From NCBI GenBank assembly GCA_017541035.1, contig JAFXZW010000052.1, positions 94,498-158,497 on the forward strand: 64,000 bases of DNA, read 5' to 3'. The position numbers and the translations under genes were made by a program. Origin of the DNA: Eubacterium sp. GTDB taxonomy: Bacteria > Bacillota > Clostridia > Lachnospirales > Lachnospiraceae. The notes below the pieces were generated by a model, which worked only from the letters and a program-made list of their open reading frames with translations, made no database searches and had not been told where the DNA came from. Positions 43,887 to 52,023 of this stretch are shown piece after piece. The number at the start of each line of letters is the position of its first letter. Position 1 is the stretch's first letter.

Positions 43887-44911
43887 TTCTTTTCTTTTCT
43901 CCCTATCAATATCAAGCCGATAACCATAGTAATGCCGCAGATGATCACGCAGCTGTAAAAGGAAAGGCTGCGACTCAGCATCTGCACCTGAAACGCAAAT
44001 TCCTTGGGCATAAGCTGCTCATAACCCTCAATCATCAGATAATCCGAAACGCCCATCGCTCCGGGGATCGGAATGCAGGTAGATCCGATGGTTGCCAGAC
44101 ACTGTGTTCCGAAAAGGCGGAAGGTTCCACCATGTCCACCCAGCGCGCGAAAGGCAAAAACCGTAATGGCAATCTGGGCAAACCGCTGTATGATATTCAT
44201 CAGACAGGCACGAAACCACATGCCCTTATGTGAGGATACCACATCTACACAGGTTTTATACTCCTCCATTATCCTTCCCAGCTTCCGGTGAATTCTCTCC
44301 GGATCCCGGATCAGGTGGATCTTATGCAGAAATGTGGTCATCTTCATGGCAAAGCGGAAAATGAACTCCCTGTGCTTCAGCATCATGGCAGCCAGTATAG
44401 TCAGTCCGATAAAGACCACAAAGCCGACAATCACAAGCACCTTCCCCAGTGTATTGTAGTTGATGAATGTCTCATATCCAAAGATCATTCCCAGAATACC
44501 GTGAAAGAGAAGTCCCACATTAAAGCCAATGAGGTTCACGATCAATGCTGCTGTAACAACCGCTGCCGGAACTCCGTCCTTCATCATGAAGAGTGCGATT
44601 CCCGGCTGTCCGCCGCTTCCCGAAGGCGTGATGGCCGAAAGATAGGTATCTGCAGCCGCATACATAAAACCACGCGAAACCTTCTGCGGATATCCGCAGG
44701 TACGTATGATCTGAAGCAGGGCAGCGCCTTCAAAGAAGACGTAGCCGAACATACACACAATACCCATCAGGATCCACCAGGGGTTTGCCGCTCCCACTGC
44801 AGCCAGGAAATCAGACATGGACATTCCGCTGCGATATATGATAAACCAGACCGTAAAGACCGCAAGCAGAAAAGATGCCAGCGCCCATAGGCCCTTCTTT
44901 TTAAAATTCAA
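43883..44911 (-). CDS. YbhN/LPG-synthase-TM (flippase-like) membrane protein
   Basis: A 342-residue polytopic protein of the family of the lysylphosphatidylglycerol synthase membrane domain. Landmarks are SAITPSGSGGQPGIALFMM, LNLIGFNVG-like ALIVNLIGFNVGLLF, and CIPIPGAMGVSDYLMI. Such proteins are thought to move or handle lipids across the membrane. The start codon is TTG at 44911 (GGGGAAG upstream). It is the first gene of the phospholipid unit and overlaps pssA. Confidence 0.85.
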   Translation of the reverse strand: MNFKKKGLWALASFLLAVFTVWFIIYRSGMSMSDFLAAVGAANPWWILMGIVCMFGYVFFEGAALLQIIRTCGYPQKVSRGFMYAAADTYLSAITPSGSGGQPGIALFMMKDGVPAAVVTAALIVNLIGFNVGLLFHGILGMIFGYETFINYNTLGKVLVIVGFVVFIGLTILAAMMLKHREFIFRFAMKMTTFLHKIHLIRDPERIHRKLGRIMEEYKTCVDVVSSHKGMWFRACLMNIIQRFAQIAITVFAFRALGGHGGTFRLFGTQCLATIGSTCIPIPGAMGVSDYLMIEGYEQLMPKEFAFQVQMLSRSLSFYSCVIICGITMVIGLILIGRKEKK

Positions 44912-44957
44912 TGGTTCTTCCCCTTAATTTCTACCGACTTTTTCACTGTTATAAAGG

Positions 44958-44974
44958 GGAGTATAGCATACTCC
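44958..44974. promoter_or_regulatory. Palindrome overlapping the phospholipid-operon promoter
   Basis: GGAGTAT-AGC-ATACTCC contains the whole -10 hexamer of the promoter at 44960-44989. It could be an operator, or a short stem helping to end the CHAP amidase transcript, after whose stop (44997) it lies. Confidence 0.5.
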
Positions 44975-44989
44975 ACAGGAAAATCGCAA
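44960..44989 (-). promoter_or_regulatory. Promoter of the flippase-pssA-psd operon
   Basis: TTGCGA at 44984-44989, 18-bp spacer, TATACT at 44960-44965 on the minus strand. The TTG start codon of the first gene is about 50 bp downstream. Confidence 0.65.
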
Positions 44990-44996
44990 CCATTAC

Positions 44997-46964
44997 TTAA
45001 GAAATCAGATGTCCATCCTTATCAAAGGAGTAAATAACGCCATTGATCTTCACTGATTCATCCTGTGCATACCAGCCCGAAGTGTCACCGAACCACCAGC
45101 CCTTCTTTGATGCATGCCACCTTCCGCGATAGCGGTATGTCCAGATTCCCTTATTCCCCAGCCAGTAACCGTCAACCCATTCGTTACGGGCCATATATCC
45201 GTCTTTGTCAAAATAGTAATACCGTCCGTCCACGCGGAACCAGCCGTCTGCGTAATACTCATCTTCACCGGAGCCATACCACCATTTTCCGCTCCTGGTA
45301 TGCCACCATCTCCAAACCGGTGCCGGTGGTTCCTCGGTGGGTTCTTCCGTCGGTTCCTCGGTGGGTTCTTCCGTGGGCTCTTCCGTAGGTTCTTCCGTGG
45401 GTTCCTCCGTCGGAGGATTCGCATCATCGACCTGTGTTGCAAAGCCTTCCGAATCAAACTGATAATACAAACCGTCAATCCTCAGCGTCTCATCCTTTGC
45501 ATACCACCCGGAATTATCGGTGTATTTCTTTTTGTCTCCGACATATTTCCATGCGCCGGTATACGGATAATCCTGCGCGCCTGTGGAGGACAGTTTTCTG
45601 CCGTCGATCCACTCATTCACAGCAGCATAGCCATCATCCTTTATGTAATACCACTGATCGTCAATTCGCCACCAGCCCTTTGTCAGAGCTTCACCATCAT
45701 CTCCCTGATAACGCAGGCCCATACGATCATTCACCCAGCTGTAAACCGGAGACTCAACACGAAGGCCGTCATCCCCCAGCCAGTAACCATTATAATAGCA
45801 GTTGGTCTTGACCAGACCATTTTCATCAAAACGATACCAGTCGCCGTCAATGCACATCCACTGATTCGTAGGATACCAGCCGGTACTGTCCGAATACCAC
45901 CAGCCCTTTGCATTCTTATGCCAGCTGCCGACCACTTCGATATCATGTGTCACATACTCCGCATAGGCCATGATCACGCCATTGCCGTTGAAAAGTACAT
46001 TTCCATCGGCATCACGCTTAAAAGGCTTATCCAGATACAGCGTGGAAGGACGCACCATACCGGAGGAATTCCCGTTCAGATACCGCAGTATATGATTGTC
46101 AGGATCGTAATCGATGACGATCGCGACATGATGAAAATAATCATCCTTATTATTCCAGTTGAAGAATATCATTCCCCCCGGCTTGTAGGGAATGTCATAG
46201 GGGCTGATATCCGTATTGACAAATGTGCACCAGCCGGAATAGGCGTCCAGCTTCTTATGGGCCAGAGGTGTATAGAATACCCGGTTCTGGTCAAAATTAA
46301 AAGCCGTGATCCAGGTTCCTTCTCCGCGCTCCTTACGGGGATCAGCATAATAGGAATAATAAAAAGTCCTCAGTTCATCTCCGGAATAATACCCGGACTG
46401 GAACAGACACCAGCTCGCGAATATTGCGCACCAGTCACTGTCCAGATACTGTGCCGAAAGCGGGCGGTGCATCAGATAGCGCTGCGCCCAGCGGGTGTAT
46501 TCCGTATTCCCTGTTCCGGCGGAGGTGTTGCGTTTCTCTGCGCCGGTCCAGAGCAGTCCCTGCTCGCTCAGCTCCTGCGGGTCACTTCCCATAACCGCAT
46601 AATTCAGATATCCGTCCTGAGACTGGCCGATGGCAAGCACCCGCTCCATAAAGGGCAGATCCTCAGTCTCCTCCTGCGCCTCCAGCAATTTCTCATAGTA
46701 CTCGCTGGTCATATATTCCTCGGAGAAAATGTCATAGATATCCGCCTCTTCCTCCGAAGGAATCCCTTTCGGTTTTTTCTTCGTCGTTCCATACAAATAA
46801 ACCGGATCCGTATCCTCCGGCTTATCTTTTTCCATGACGGTCGAGCTTCCCGCGGTCTTCACCTCAGGAGCTTCAGCCGCAAAGGCATTTCCGCTGCTCT
46901 CCATAGCCGTGACTCCCGCAGCCACAGCCAGCATCAGAGAAATGACCCTTCCGTATTTTTTCAT
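44997..46964 (-). CDS. Secreted CHAP-domain amidase with cell-wall-binding repeats
   Basis: A 655-residue exported protein. Residues 1-30 are a signal peptide (MKKYGRVISLMLAVAAGVTA, then AFA cleavage region). A CHAP-type Cys/His hydrolase domain lies in the first half, with the Cys in SDWCAIFASWCLFQSG and the His in YFHHVAIVIDYD. The second half has Trp/Tyr/Gly wall-binding repeats (GWWYSDSTGWY, GDWYRFDENG, KINGVIYSFDKDG), interrupted by seven TEEP units. It probably cleaves peptidoglycan at the cell's own wall. The ATG at 46964 with AAGGAAGG was chosen over the in-frame ATG at 47015, since only the former gives a signal peptide at the N-terminus. Confidence 0.88.
   Translation of the reverse strand: MKKYGRVISLMLAVAAGVTAMESSGNAFAAEAPEVKTAGSSTVMEKDKPEDTDPVYLYGTTKKKPKGIPSEEEADIYDIFSEEYMTSEYYEKLLEAQEETEDLPFMERVLAIGQSQDGYLNYAVMGSDPQELSEQGLLWTGAEKRNTSAGTGNTEYTRWAQRYLMHRPLSAQYLDSDWCAIFASWCLFQSGYYSGDELRTFYYSYYADPRKERGEGTWITAFNFDQNRVFYTPLAHKKLDAYSGWCTFVNTDISPYDIPYKPGGMIFFNWNNKDDYFHHVAIVIDYDPDNHILRYLNGNSSGMVRPSTLYLDKPFKRDADGNVLFNGNGVIMAYAEYVTHDIEVVGSWHKNAKGWWYSDSTGWYPTNQWMCIDGDWYRFDENGLVKTNCYYNGYWLGDDGLRVESPVYSWVNDRMGLRYQGDDGEALTKGWWRIDDQWYYIKDDGYAAVNEWIDGRKLSSTGAQDYPYTGAWKYVGDKKKYTDNSGWYAKDETLRIDGLYYQFDSEGFATQVDDANPPTEEPTEEPTEEPTEEPTEEPTEEPTEEPPAPVWRWWHTRSGKWWYGSGEDEYYADGWFRVDGRYYYFDKDGYMARNEWVDGYWLGNKGIWTYRYRGRWHASKKGWWFGDTSGWYAQDESVKINGVIYSFDKDGHLIS
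45327..45410 (-). repeat. 12-bp coding repeats (seven TEEP units)
   Basis: Seven consecutive Thr-Glu-Glu-Pro units form a stiff acidic linker between two groups of wall-binding repeats. The 12-bp period makes it prone to length variation without loss of frame. Confidence 0.9.
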
Positions 46965-47006
46965 AAAACCTTCCTTTTCTGCGCCAACCTTCTTAAATAA
47001 TATTTG

Positions 47007-47082
47007 TATCCTCACCCCAAAGAGGATATGATTTCGGTCTTACTTCCATTCAGACCGTGGATATACGGCTCCGGGTGAGCCG
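47007..47082 (-). promoter_or_regulatory. Structured leader of the CHAP amidase mRNA
   Basis: Three successive hairpins lie in the leader: TATCCTC/GAGGATA (47007-47028), CGGTCT/AGACCG (47035-47057) and CGGCTC/GAGCCG (47066-47082). The pattern does not match any riboswitch class I can recall; it may be a new cis-regulator or simple stabilising structure. Confidence 0.5.
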
Positions 47083-47093
47083 CACCACAATTC

Positions 47094-47122
47094 AGTATAA
47101 GAAATAAGAACGAATCCGTCAA
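47094..47122 (-). promoter_or_regulatory. Promoter of the CHAP amidase gene
   Basis: TTGACG at 47117-47122, 17-bp spacer, TATACT at 47094-47099 on the minus strand, giving a leader of about 120 nt. Confidence 0.8.
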
Positions 47123-47248
47123 GTCATAATTATCTTACGCCGCTTCCCTATGACCCGGATCCGGAAATATCAATGTGTAAAAATCGGATAATCATTTCCG
47201 TTCATTTTTCGTCACTACCAAATATCATGCATCCTCTTGTATAATGTT

Positions 47249-47279
47249 ATGATGCTGGGGTCAAAAGGCATTTTGCCCT
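47249..47279. repeat. 31-bp dispersed hairpin repeat, copy 1
   Basis: Begins TATGATGCTGGGGTCAAAAG and folds around CAAAA/TTTTG. An almost identical 31-bp copy (one difference) is at 52892-52922. Both lie in intergenic DNA. Confidence 0.75.
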
Positions 47280-47284
47280 TTATT

Positions 47285-47303
47285 TGACATTTAGTGAATG
47301 TCA
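47285..47303. promoter_or_regulatory. Possible operator of the XRE regulator
   Basis: Perfect palindrome TGACATT-N5-AATGTCA, with further half-sites downstream (TTGACA near 47323, TTGAC near 47335, AATGTCA at 47348-47354), all 70-140 bp before the XRE start codon. No convincing promoter could be fixed here. Autoregulation is inference. Confidence 0.5.
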
Positions 47304-47420
47304 TTCTGGGTCAATACACTGCTTGACAATATCATTGACTATCACAGAATGTCATAATAGAGCTTACTTCCATGTTATTCTTTCATTGTTGCTACTGTTT
47401 TCAGAAACGAGGGAAAGTCC

Positions 47421-47684
47421 ATGTTCACCAATAAAGCCCCCGACGGAAAGAATAATCTGTGCGGAAAGAATATCTCCCGTTTACGGATAGATATGAAGCT
47501 TTCCCAACGTGCTCTGGCTGACCTGCTTCAGGTAGCCGGTTTGGATGTGGATAAAAATGCCATACAGCGGATCGAGGCAGGGAAGCGGTTCGTGACTGAT
47601 ATCGAACTGGCAATCTTCTCACATGTGCTGGATGTTCCCATTGAAGAGCTTCTCATACCCTTCTCCGAATTACCCGATCTGTAA
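47421..47684 (+). CDS. XRE-family HTH regulator
   Basis: An 87-residue DNA-binding protein. The helix-turn-helix spans about 20-65: ISRLRIDMKLSQRALADLLQ (helices 1-2), then DKNAIQRIEAGKRFVTDIEL (recognition helix). There is no effector domain. GAGGG precedes the ATG by 8 nt. It stands alone between divergent and convergent neighbours, with palindromic half-sites upstream that it may bind itself. Confidence 0.85.
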   Translation: MFTNKAPDGKNNLCGKNISRLRIDMKLSQRALADLLQVAGLDVDKNAIQRIEAGKRFVTDIELAIFSHVLDVPIEELLIPFSELPDL

Positions 47685-47715
47685 ATCGAGGAGGGGAATT
47701 ACTCCTATTGATTGT

Positions 47716-47770
47716 CGCGTTGGGTATCAAATAGGCATGAACACGATGCCAGCTCGGTACCCTTATCGCG
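47716..47770 (+). other. Nested symmetrical stem structure after the XRE gene
   Basis: Three nested perfect stems: CGCG (47716-47719 with 47767-47770), GGGTA/TACCC (47722-47726 with 47758-47762) and GGCAT/ATGCC (47734-47738 with 47746-47750), separated by internal loops of 2/4 and 7/7 nt and closed by a 7-nt loop. It would be part of the 3' region of the XRE transcript, just before the terminator. No known RNA class is recognised. Confidence 0.55.
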
Positions 47771-47771
47771 C

Positions 47772-47842
47772 AAAAAGAAACGGATGCCCGGCCCGACGTC
47801 ATCTTATCCTGATGACACGGAACAGGGCATCCGCTTCTTTTT
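47772..47842. terminator. Bidirectional terminator between XRE and ABC permease genes
   Basis: AAAAAGAAACGGATGCCC pairs with the GGGCATCCG-TTCTTTTTT side, with an inner GTCATC/GATGAC hairpin. T runs follow on both strands, fitting the convergent genes. Confidence 0.85.
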
Positions 47843-47874
47843 TGTGTGTAAGAGGGCGGAGAGTGATGCTCCCC

Positions 47875-48969
47875 TCAGAACTCCGTCACATCTGCCTTCC
47901 CCATCCTGTGTCCCTTGGCGATAAGCATCGGGATGAGAACCGTCAGGTTGGAGATGCCAAAGCATATTCCCCCCAGTCCTGTGACGTAAGGGAGGTATTT
48001 CCCCTCCGGAATATAGAGCAGTTCGTTCAGAAGAAAAGTCAGCAGAAAATGAACCGCCGCTCCGATTACGATGGCAATACCATCCATCAGGATCAGCTCT
48101 GCGGCACATTTCCGAAATACCGTCTTCCTGGAAAGACCCAGCGCACGATAAACCCCGAACTCATAGACACGCTTTTGATACTGCCCGTTTACCACGGAAT
48201 TAACCGTTACGGCCAGGATCACAGAGAGCAGTAATGTTCCCGCAATCATGATGACATAAAAGGGCATCAGGCTTTTATCGATAAAAGCTTTGGCCCTTGC
48301 ACCCAGTTTCACCTTACGGTCACCGATCTTTTCCTCAAGATAACCGTAAAGCGCGTCGCCCTTCCTGTCATCGGCATATACATAAGCCCGAACCAGATTC
48401 CTGTCATCCTCGATCAGATAAAAAGTAACAAAGGTATCCTCTTCGATCAGCGCATCTACAGGGTAGGACGCATTCAGTGTACGATCAACCGTAGCATCAA
48501 TAACGTCGCCAAGCCGGATCCCCTTATTATTCGCCATTGCCCTGCTGATCACGATGCTGCCGTTCTTAACCTGTGACAGATCCGCCATGAGTCCAAGAAC
48601 CCGGAAGGCAGCCTCCATATCCTCTTTTGAATTGAAGACATAGCTTACGCTTCCCATCTCCACCCCGATGGTGCAGTACCAGCTGAGGCCTCCGAAGCCG
48701 AAACCCGTCCGCTCCATGATATGCAGCTTTGGATCCCCTGAAAGCTCCTCCAGAAGAGCCTTGTAATCCTTCATGTCCTCATCACCGGGTATCCATTCGA
48801 TCAGCGCGATCCTGTCGGAATCTTCTTTTGCATGCTCCCAGTACCAGTCGCAGCTGGCAACAAAATTGCCGGCCATGAACATCAGGGTTGTGAAAAACAG
48901 CATGAAAATGATGAGCGCAGCACGCCCCTTATTATTTCGTATATAGTATATGGGTGAAAGTGGATTCAT
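47875..48969 (-). CDS. ABC transporter permease, FtsX-like (second permease)
   Basis: A 364-residue permease of the MacB/FtsX type: one N-terminal membrane segment (AALIIFMLFFTTLMFMAG), an extracytoplasmic domain of about 200 residues, and three C-terminal segments with the FtsX motif YEFGVYRALGLSRKTVF. It differs clearly from the first permease, so the complex is probably a heterodimer. The ATG at 48969 is preferred, since GAGAGGA is 7 nt before it; 48975 is an alternative. A tract of 17-bp repeats separates it from the ATPase gene. Confidence 0.85.
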   Translation of the reverse strand: MNPLSPIYYIRNNKGRAALIIFMLFFTTLMFMAGNFVASCDWYWEHAKEDSDRIALIEWIPGDEDMKDYKALLEELSGDPKLHIMERTGFGFGGLSWYCTIGVEMGSVSYVFNSKEDMEAAFRVLGLMADLSQVKNGSIVISRAMANNKGIRLGDVIDATVDRTLNASYPVDALIEEDTFVTFYLIEDDRNLVRAYVYADDRKGDALYGYLEEKIGDRKVKLGARAKAFIDKSLMPFYVIMIAGTLLLSVILAVTVNSVVNGQYQKRVYEFGVYRALGLSRKTVFRKCAAELILMDGIAIVIGAAVHFLLTFLLNELLYIPEGKYLPYVTGLGGICFGISNLTVLIPMLIAKGHRMGKADVTEF

Positions 48970-49055
48970 CTTCATTCCTCTCCGTATAACCGTTATCGAC
49001 GATCATGATGCTTTCCGGAGTACTCCCTCCTTTAGGAGATTTTCCTTCATTCTGA

Positions 49056-49140
49056 TGGCAGAAGCTGCTCAATAACAAAATCTGCTCGATGGCAAAATCT
49101 GCTCGGTGGCAAAATCTGCTCAATGGCAAAATCTGTCCTA
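49056..49140. repeat. Five tandem 17-bp repeats
   Basis: Consensus TGGCAAAATCTGCTCRR, units at 49056, 49073, 49090, 49107 and 49124; the inner three are nearly identical. The array starts at the ATPase stop codon and lies 87 bp before the next permease start. The unit is not a multiple of three and is non-coding in the gene frames. Confidence 0.9.
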
Positions 49141-49800
49141 CGACACCTTGCTCACCATGCCGTCCCACATTTCCACAGTCATATCCACATCCGTCAGGAT
49201 GGAGCGGTCATGGGTTACTACCAGGACCAGGCGGTCCTTCGAATACTCCTTCAGGATCTTCATCACGTTAAAGGCATTCTCATGATCCAGGGATGCCGTC
49301 GGTTCATCAGCGAAAATGACCTTCGGATCATTCACCATGGCCCGCGCAACGGCTACTCTCTGACACTGTCCGCCGGAAAGCTTCGCCGGACGTTTGCCGA
49401 ACTCCCGCTCGGAAAGTCCCAGCTTCTTCAGGAAATCTCTTGCCCGTTCCTCAGTTTCCTTACCGCGCTCCGTTGCTGCTACCAGCACATTATCCAAAGC
49501 ATTCATGTAAGGCACAAGGTAATGCTTCTGAAAGACAAAGCCGAACTCCCTCCGGCGCAGCTGCTCACGCTCGTCGTCACCGCATTCCGTCACTTCCTTT
49601 CCGTTATAGCAGACGCTACCTTCCGTCGGCTTCTTCAGTGTGGAAAGGCAGTACATCAGTGTGCTCTTTCCGCTGCCGGAAGGTCCGATGATCCCCACCA
49701 GCCCTGTATCGGGAAGATCCAGGTCAAAGCCTCCCAGAGCATACATTTTCTCATCTGTATCCGAATCGTAGATCATGCTGATATTTCTGATCTCAAACAT
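49138..49800 (-). CDS. ABC transporter ATP-binding protein
   Basis: A 220-residue ATPase of the MacB/LolD class that powers FtsX-like permeases. Walker A GPSGSGKST, Q-loop FVFQKHYLVPY, signature LSGGQCQRVAVARA, Walker B VIFADEPTASLD and the switch His (VVTHDRS) are all present. The start at 49800 has GGAGGAAG upstream; a longer frame would overlap the permease. It lies between its two permease genes. Confidence 0.94.
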   Translation of the reverse strand: MFEIRNISMIYDSDTDEKMYALGGFDLDLPDTGLVGIIGPSGSGKSTLMYCLSTLKKPTEGSVCYNGKEVTECGDDEREQLRRREFGFVFQKHYLVPYMNALDNVLVAATERGKETEERARDFLKKLGLSEREFGKRPAKLSGGQCQRVAVARAMVNDPKVIFADEPTASLDHENAFNVMKILKEYSKDRLVLVVTHDRSILTDVDMTVEMWDGMVSKVS

Positions 49801-49871
49801 CTTTCTTCCTCCGCTTATGATTGTTCCGCCCGAAAGGCCGTATAACTCCCTGCCCGAATATTCCCGGGCCG

Positions 49872-51020
49872 TCAGTCTTCCATCAGATCCACCGTTCGTA
49901 TACTGTGAACCGTAATAAGAATCGGGATCTGCAGCAAACCTACGATAGCCGCAAAGGCCGCAAGGCTTGCACCTACCTGCCCGGGATACCACCAGGCAGA
50001 GATCAGGCCCTGGGGATTGATCAGCAGGCGATCCAGCAGAGCCATACCGATCAACGAACTGACAGCTCCCAGCAGGAGTCCCGTTCCGAAAATGATTCCC
50101 ATTTCCCGCATGATCATTCCGTAGATCTCTCGCTTGGAGAATCCGATGGAGGCATACAGACAATACTCATTCACCCGGTTACGCAGGAAGGAAATGTATG
50201 CCACCAGCACGGAGATTGCGAGAAAGATCATGACAACGAGAAGGATCACATCGCTCACGCTTCGAACCACATTGTCCACATCCGTTTCCTTGTCCTTCCG
50301 ATACTGTACGATATCATCCACCTTATCCAGCTCGGAGATCTGATATCCCAGAGATTCCGCCAGCTTACGGAAATCCGCATGCTCCTCATCAACAAGGACC
50401 GTAATGTACCATCCCGTGTTGTTAAACCCGTTTGGCATTCCGACGCAGGCCATACAGTCGGATTCGATCACACCGACCACCTTGAATACCTTGCCATAGG
50501 AGTTCTCCAGAAACCAGTCTCCCACATGCAGTCCCTGATTTTTCAGAATGATACTGTCGCAGAGGATCTCGCCTTCTCCGGAGGGCATATTTCCTTCCAC
50601 CAGCTTTGCTCCCACATGCTCCAGGAATTCCGGGATCTTATCCGCATCCACCAGTGGGAATTCATAACCTGTATTTCCAAAGACAGCATTATAGTTGGCA
50701 TTGGCCACCTGTGTATAATAGGCATCCCTGACACCATCCGTGGATTTCAGCTTCCGGATCAGTTCCTCCCTTGCCTCCGGGATTGCTTTTTCCACATTTC
50801 CGTCCTGCGTCTTTACTCCCAGTGTTTCCGGTGTCAGATCTGCGTATGCCACCTTCTTCGGCAGTTCCAGGTAGATCGGCTTGAAACTCTCCTCCGTAAC
50901 CATCAGCATGTAATTGATGATATACATAGCTGCAAAGGTAAGTCCCAGAGCGATGATCAGAACAAAGCACGTTCTTTTATTATTTCGTATGTATTTTGAT
51001 GCGGACAAACCGGATTTCAT
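49872..51020 (-). CDS. ABC transporter permease, FtsX-like (first permease)
   Basis: A 382-residue permease: one N-terminal segment (CFVLIIALGLTFAAMYIIN), a 200-residue outside domain, and three C-terminal segments including CLYASIGFSKREIYGMI, the FtsX motif. First gene of permease-ATPase-permease. Such systems often export peptides or sense antibiotics, but no two-component system or peptide gene is adjacent, so the substrate is open. A GAAC-GATT-GTTC palindrome lies in the leader at 51044-51055. Confidence 0.85.
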   Translation of the reverse strand: MKSGLSASKYIRNNKRTCFVLIIALGLTFAAMYIINYMLMVTEESFKPIYLELPKKVAYADLTPETLGVKTQDGNVEKAIPEAREELIRKLKSTDGVRDAYYTQVANANYNAVFGNTGYEFPLVDADKIPEFLEHVGAKLVEGNMPSGEGEILCDSIILKNQGLHVGDWFLENSYGKVFKVVGVIESDCMACVGMPNGFNNTGWYITVLVDEEHADFRKLAESLGYQISELDKVDDIVQYRKDKETDVDNVVRSVSDVILLVVMIFLAISVLVAYISFLRNRVNEYCLYASIGFSKREIYGMIMREMGIIFGTGLLLGAVSSLIGMALLDRLLINPQGLISAWWYPGQVGASLAAFAAIVGLLQIPILITVHSIRTVDLMED

Positions 51021-51092
51021 AGTTGATTCCTTTCTGTCATCGGGAACGATTGTTCATGCATAAACACTATCACAGCTATGAACAGACAAAAA

Positions 51093-51130
51093 GTGACCGC
51101 GGTCATATCTTTCCATATGACTGCGGTCAC
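51093..51130 (-). terminator. Terminator of the MBL hydrolase gene
   Basis: A 16-bp stem with one mismatch (GTGACCGC-GGTCATAT and partner), 6-nt loop, followed on the minus strand by five T. Confidence 0.85.
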
Positions 51131-51141
51131 ATTCATTATCA

Positions 51142-51780
51142 TTAATACAGCATCTTCACTTCTACGGAAATGGACGGATCCACATGATCCCGGAAGATCT
51201 GGGCATCTGTCTTCTTCCCGACATGTCCGCCGTAATGTACGGGGATCGCCACCTTCGGGCGAATATGATTGACCAGCTGAGCAGCCTGTCTTGCATCCAT
51301 GGTATACGTTCCGCCAATAGGAACCATGGCTACATCGCAGATCACATTCAGCGCTTCCGCTGTCTCATCCGTGTCGCCTGCGATATAAACCCGTTGTCCG
51401 GGGATCATCACAATATAACCCACCCAGCCAGCATCCTTGGGATGAAAACTTTTTCCGATGTTATAAGCCGCAACCGTCTCCAGTGCAAGGCCGTCGATAT
51501 TATATATCTGGCCGGGTCGGACAGTTTCAATCCTGGACACAAGCGGTGCGATCGACTTTGCTTTATCCGCCATCGTTTCGGGGACAACAAGCACGGTTGA
51601 AGGACCGGCAACCCTTGCAATATCCTCCGGTGAAAAATGATCATAATGATCATGTGTGATCAGGATGAAATCCGCATCCTTATTCTCTCTCCGCATCTGG
51701 AAGGGATCAATGTATATCTTCCGATCCCTCTCGGTCAGTCTGATGCTGCTGTGTGTATAAACCTCAATATCCCTTGTCAT
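51142..51780 (-). CDS. MBL-fold metal-dependent hydrolase (UlaG-like)
   Basis: A 212-residue metallo-beta-lactamase-fold protein with the metal motif THDHYDHFSPED and later metal ligands in IAGDTDETAE and VPIGGTYTMDARQA. The closest general match is the UlaG/UPF0173 group of small hydrolases with unclear substrates. The ATG at 51780 (MTRDIEVYTH) follows AGGAGGG; the in-frame ATG at 51855 has no good site. Confidence 0.85.
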   Translation of the reverse strand: MTRDIEVYTHSSIRLTERDRKIYIDPFQMRRENKDADFILITHDHYDHFSPEDIARVAGPSTVLVVPETMADKAKSIAPLVSRIETVRPGQIYNIDGLALETVAAYNIGKSFHPKDAGWVGYIVMIPGQRVYIAGDTDETAEALNVICDVAMVPIGGTYTMDARQAAQLVNHIRPKVAIPVHYGGHVGKKTDAQIFRDHVDPSISVEVKMLY

Positions 51781-52023
51781 TCTGTACCCTCCTCGCGTAA
51801 TCTGCATTGCCTCCTCACCGGCGGCATGTCGGTCAGTGCGCTTTCTTAACCCCAATCACACTTTCCTCTCAATGAACCATAACCCCATAACTCAAGCCGG
51901 TCTCAGCGATACGGACCGGTCTAAAACACATTTTACTTCAAACGCCACCGGATGTAAACCACTCTGCCATTATCCTGAACACTTTTTCATATCGATCCCG
52001 GTTTCAAAAGCTGTTTCATTGCC

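Noticed and set aside
45114-47000. 628-codon plus-strand open frame
   Set aside because: Antisense to the CHAP amidase; its signal peptide, CHAP motifs and wall repeats leave no doubt about the minus strand.
47007-47082. c-di-GMP or ydaO riboswitch in the CHAP leader
   Set aside because: Hairpins are present but the conserved loop and junction sequences of those classes are not.
49056-49140. CRISPR array
   Set aside because: The 17-bp units are directly adjacent without spacers, and no cas genes are present.
51856-52023. Possible gene between the MBL and PHP genes
   Set aside because: Only a short CCGGTC/GACCGG inverted repeat is visible; no frame with a ribosome site.
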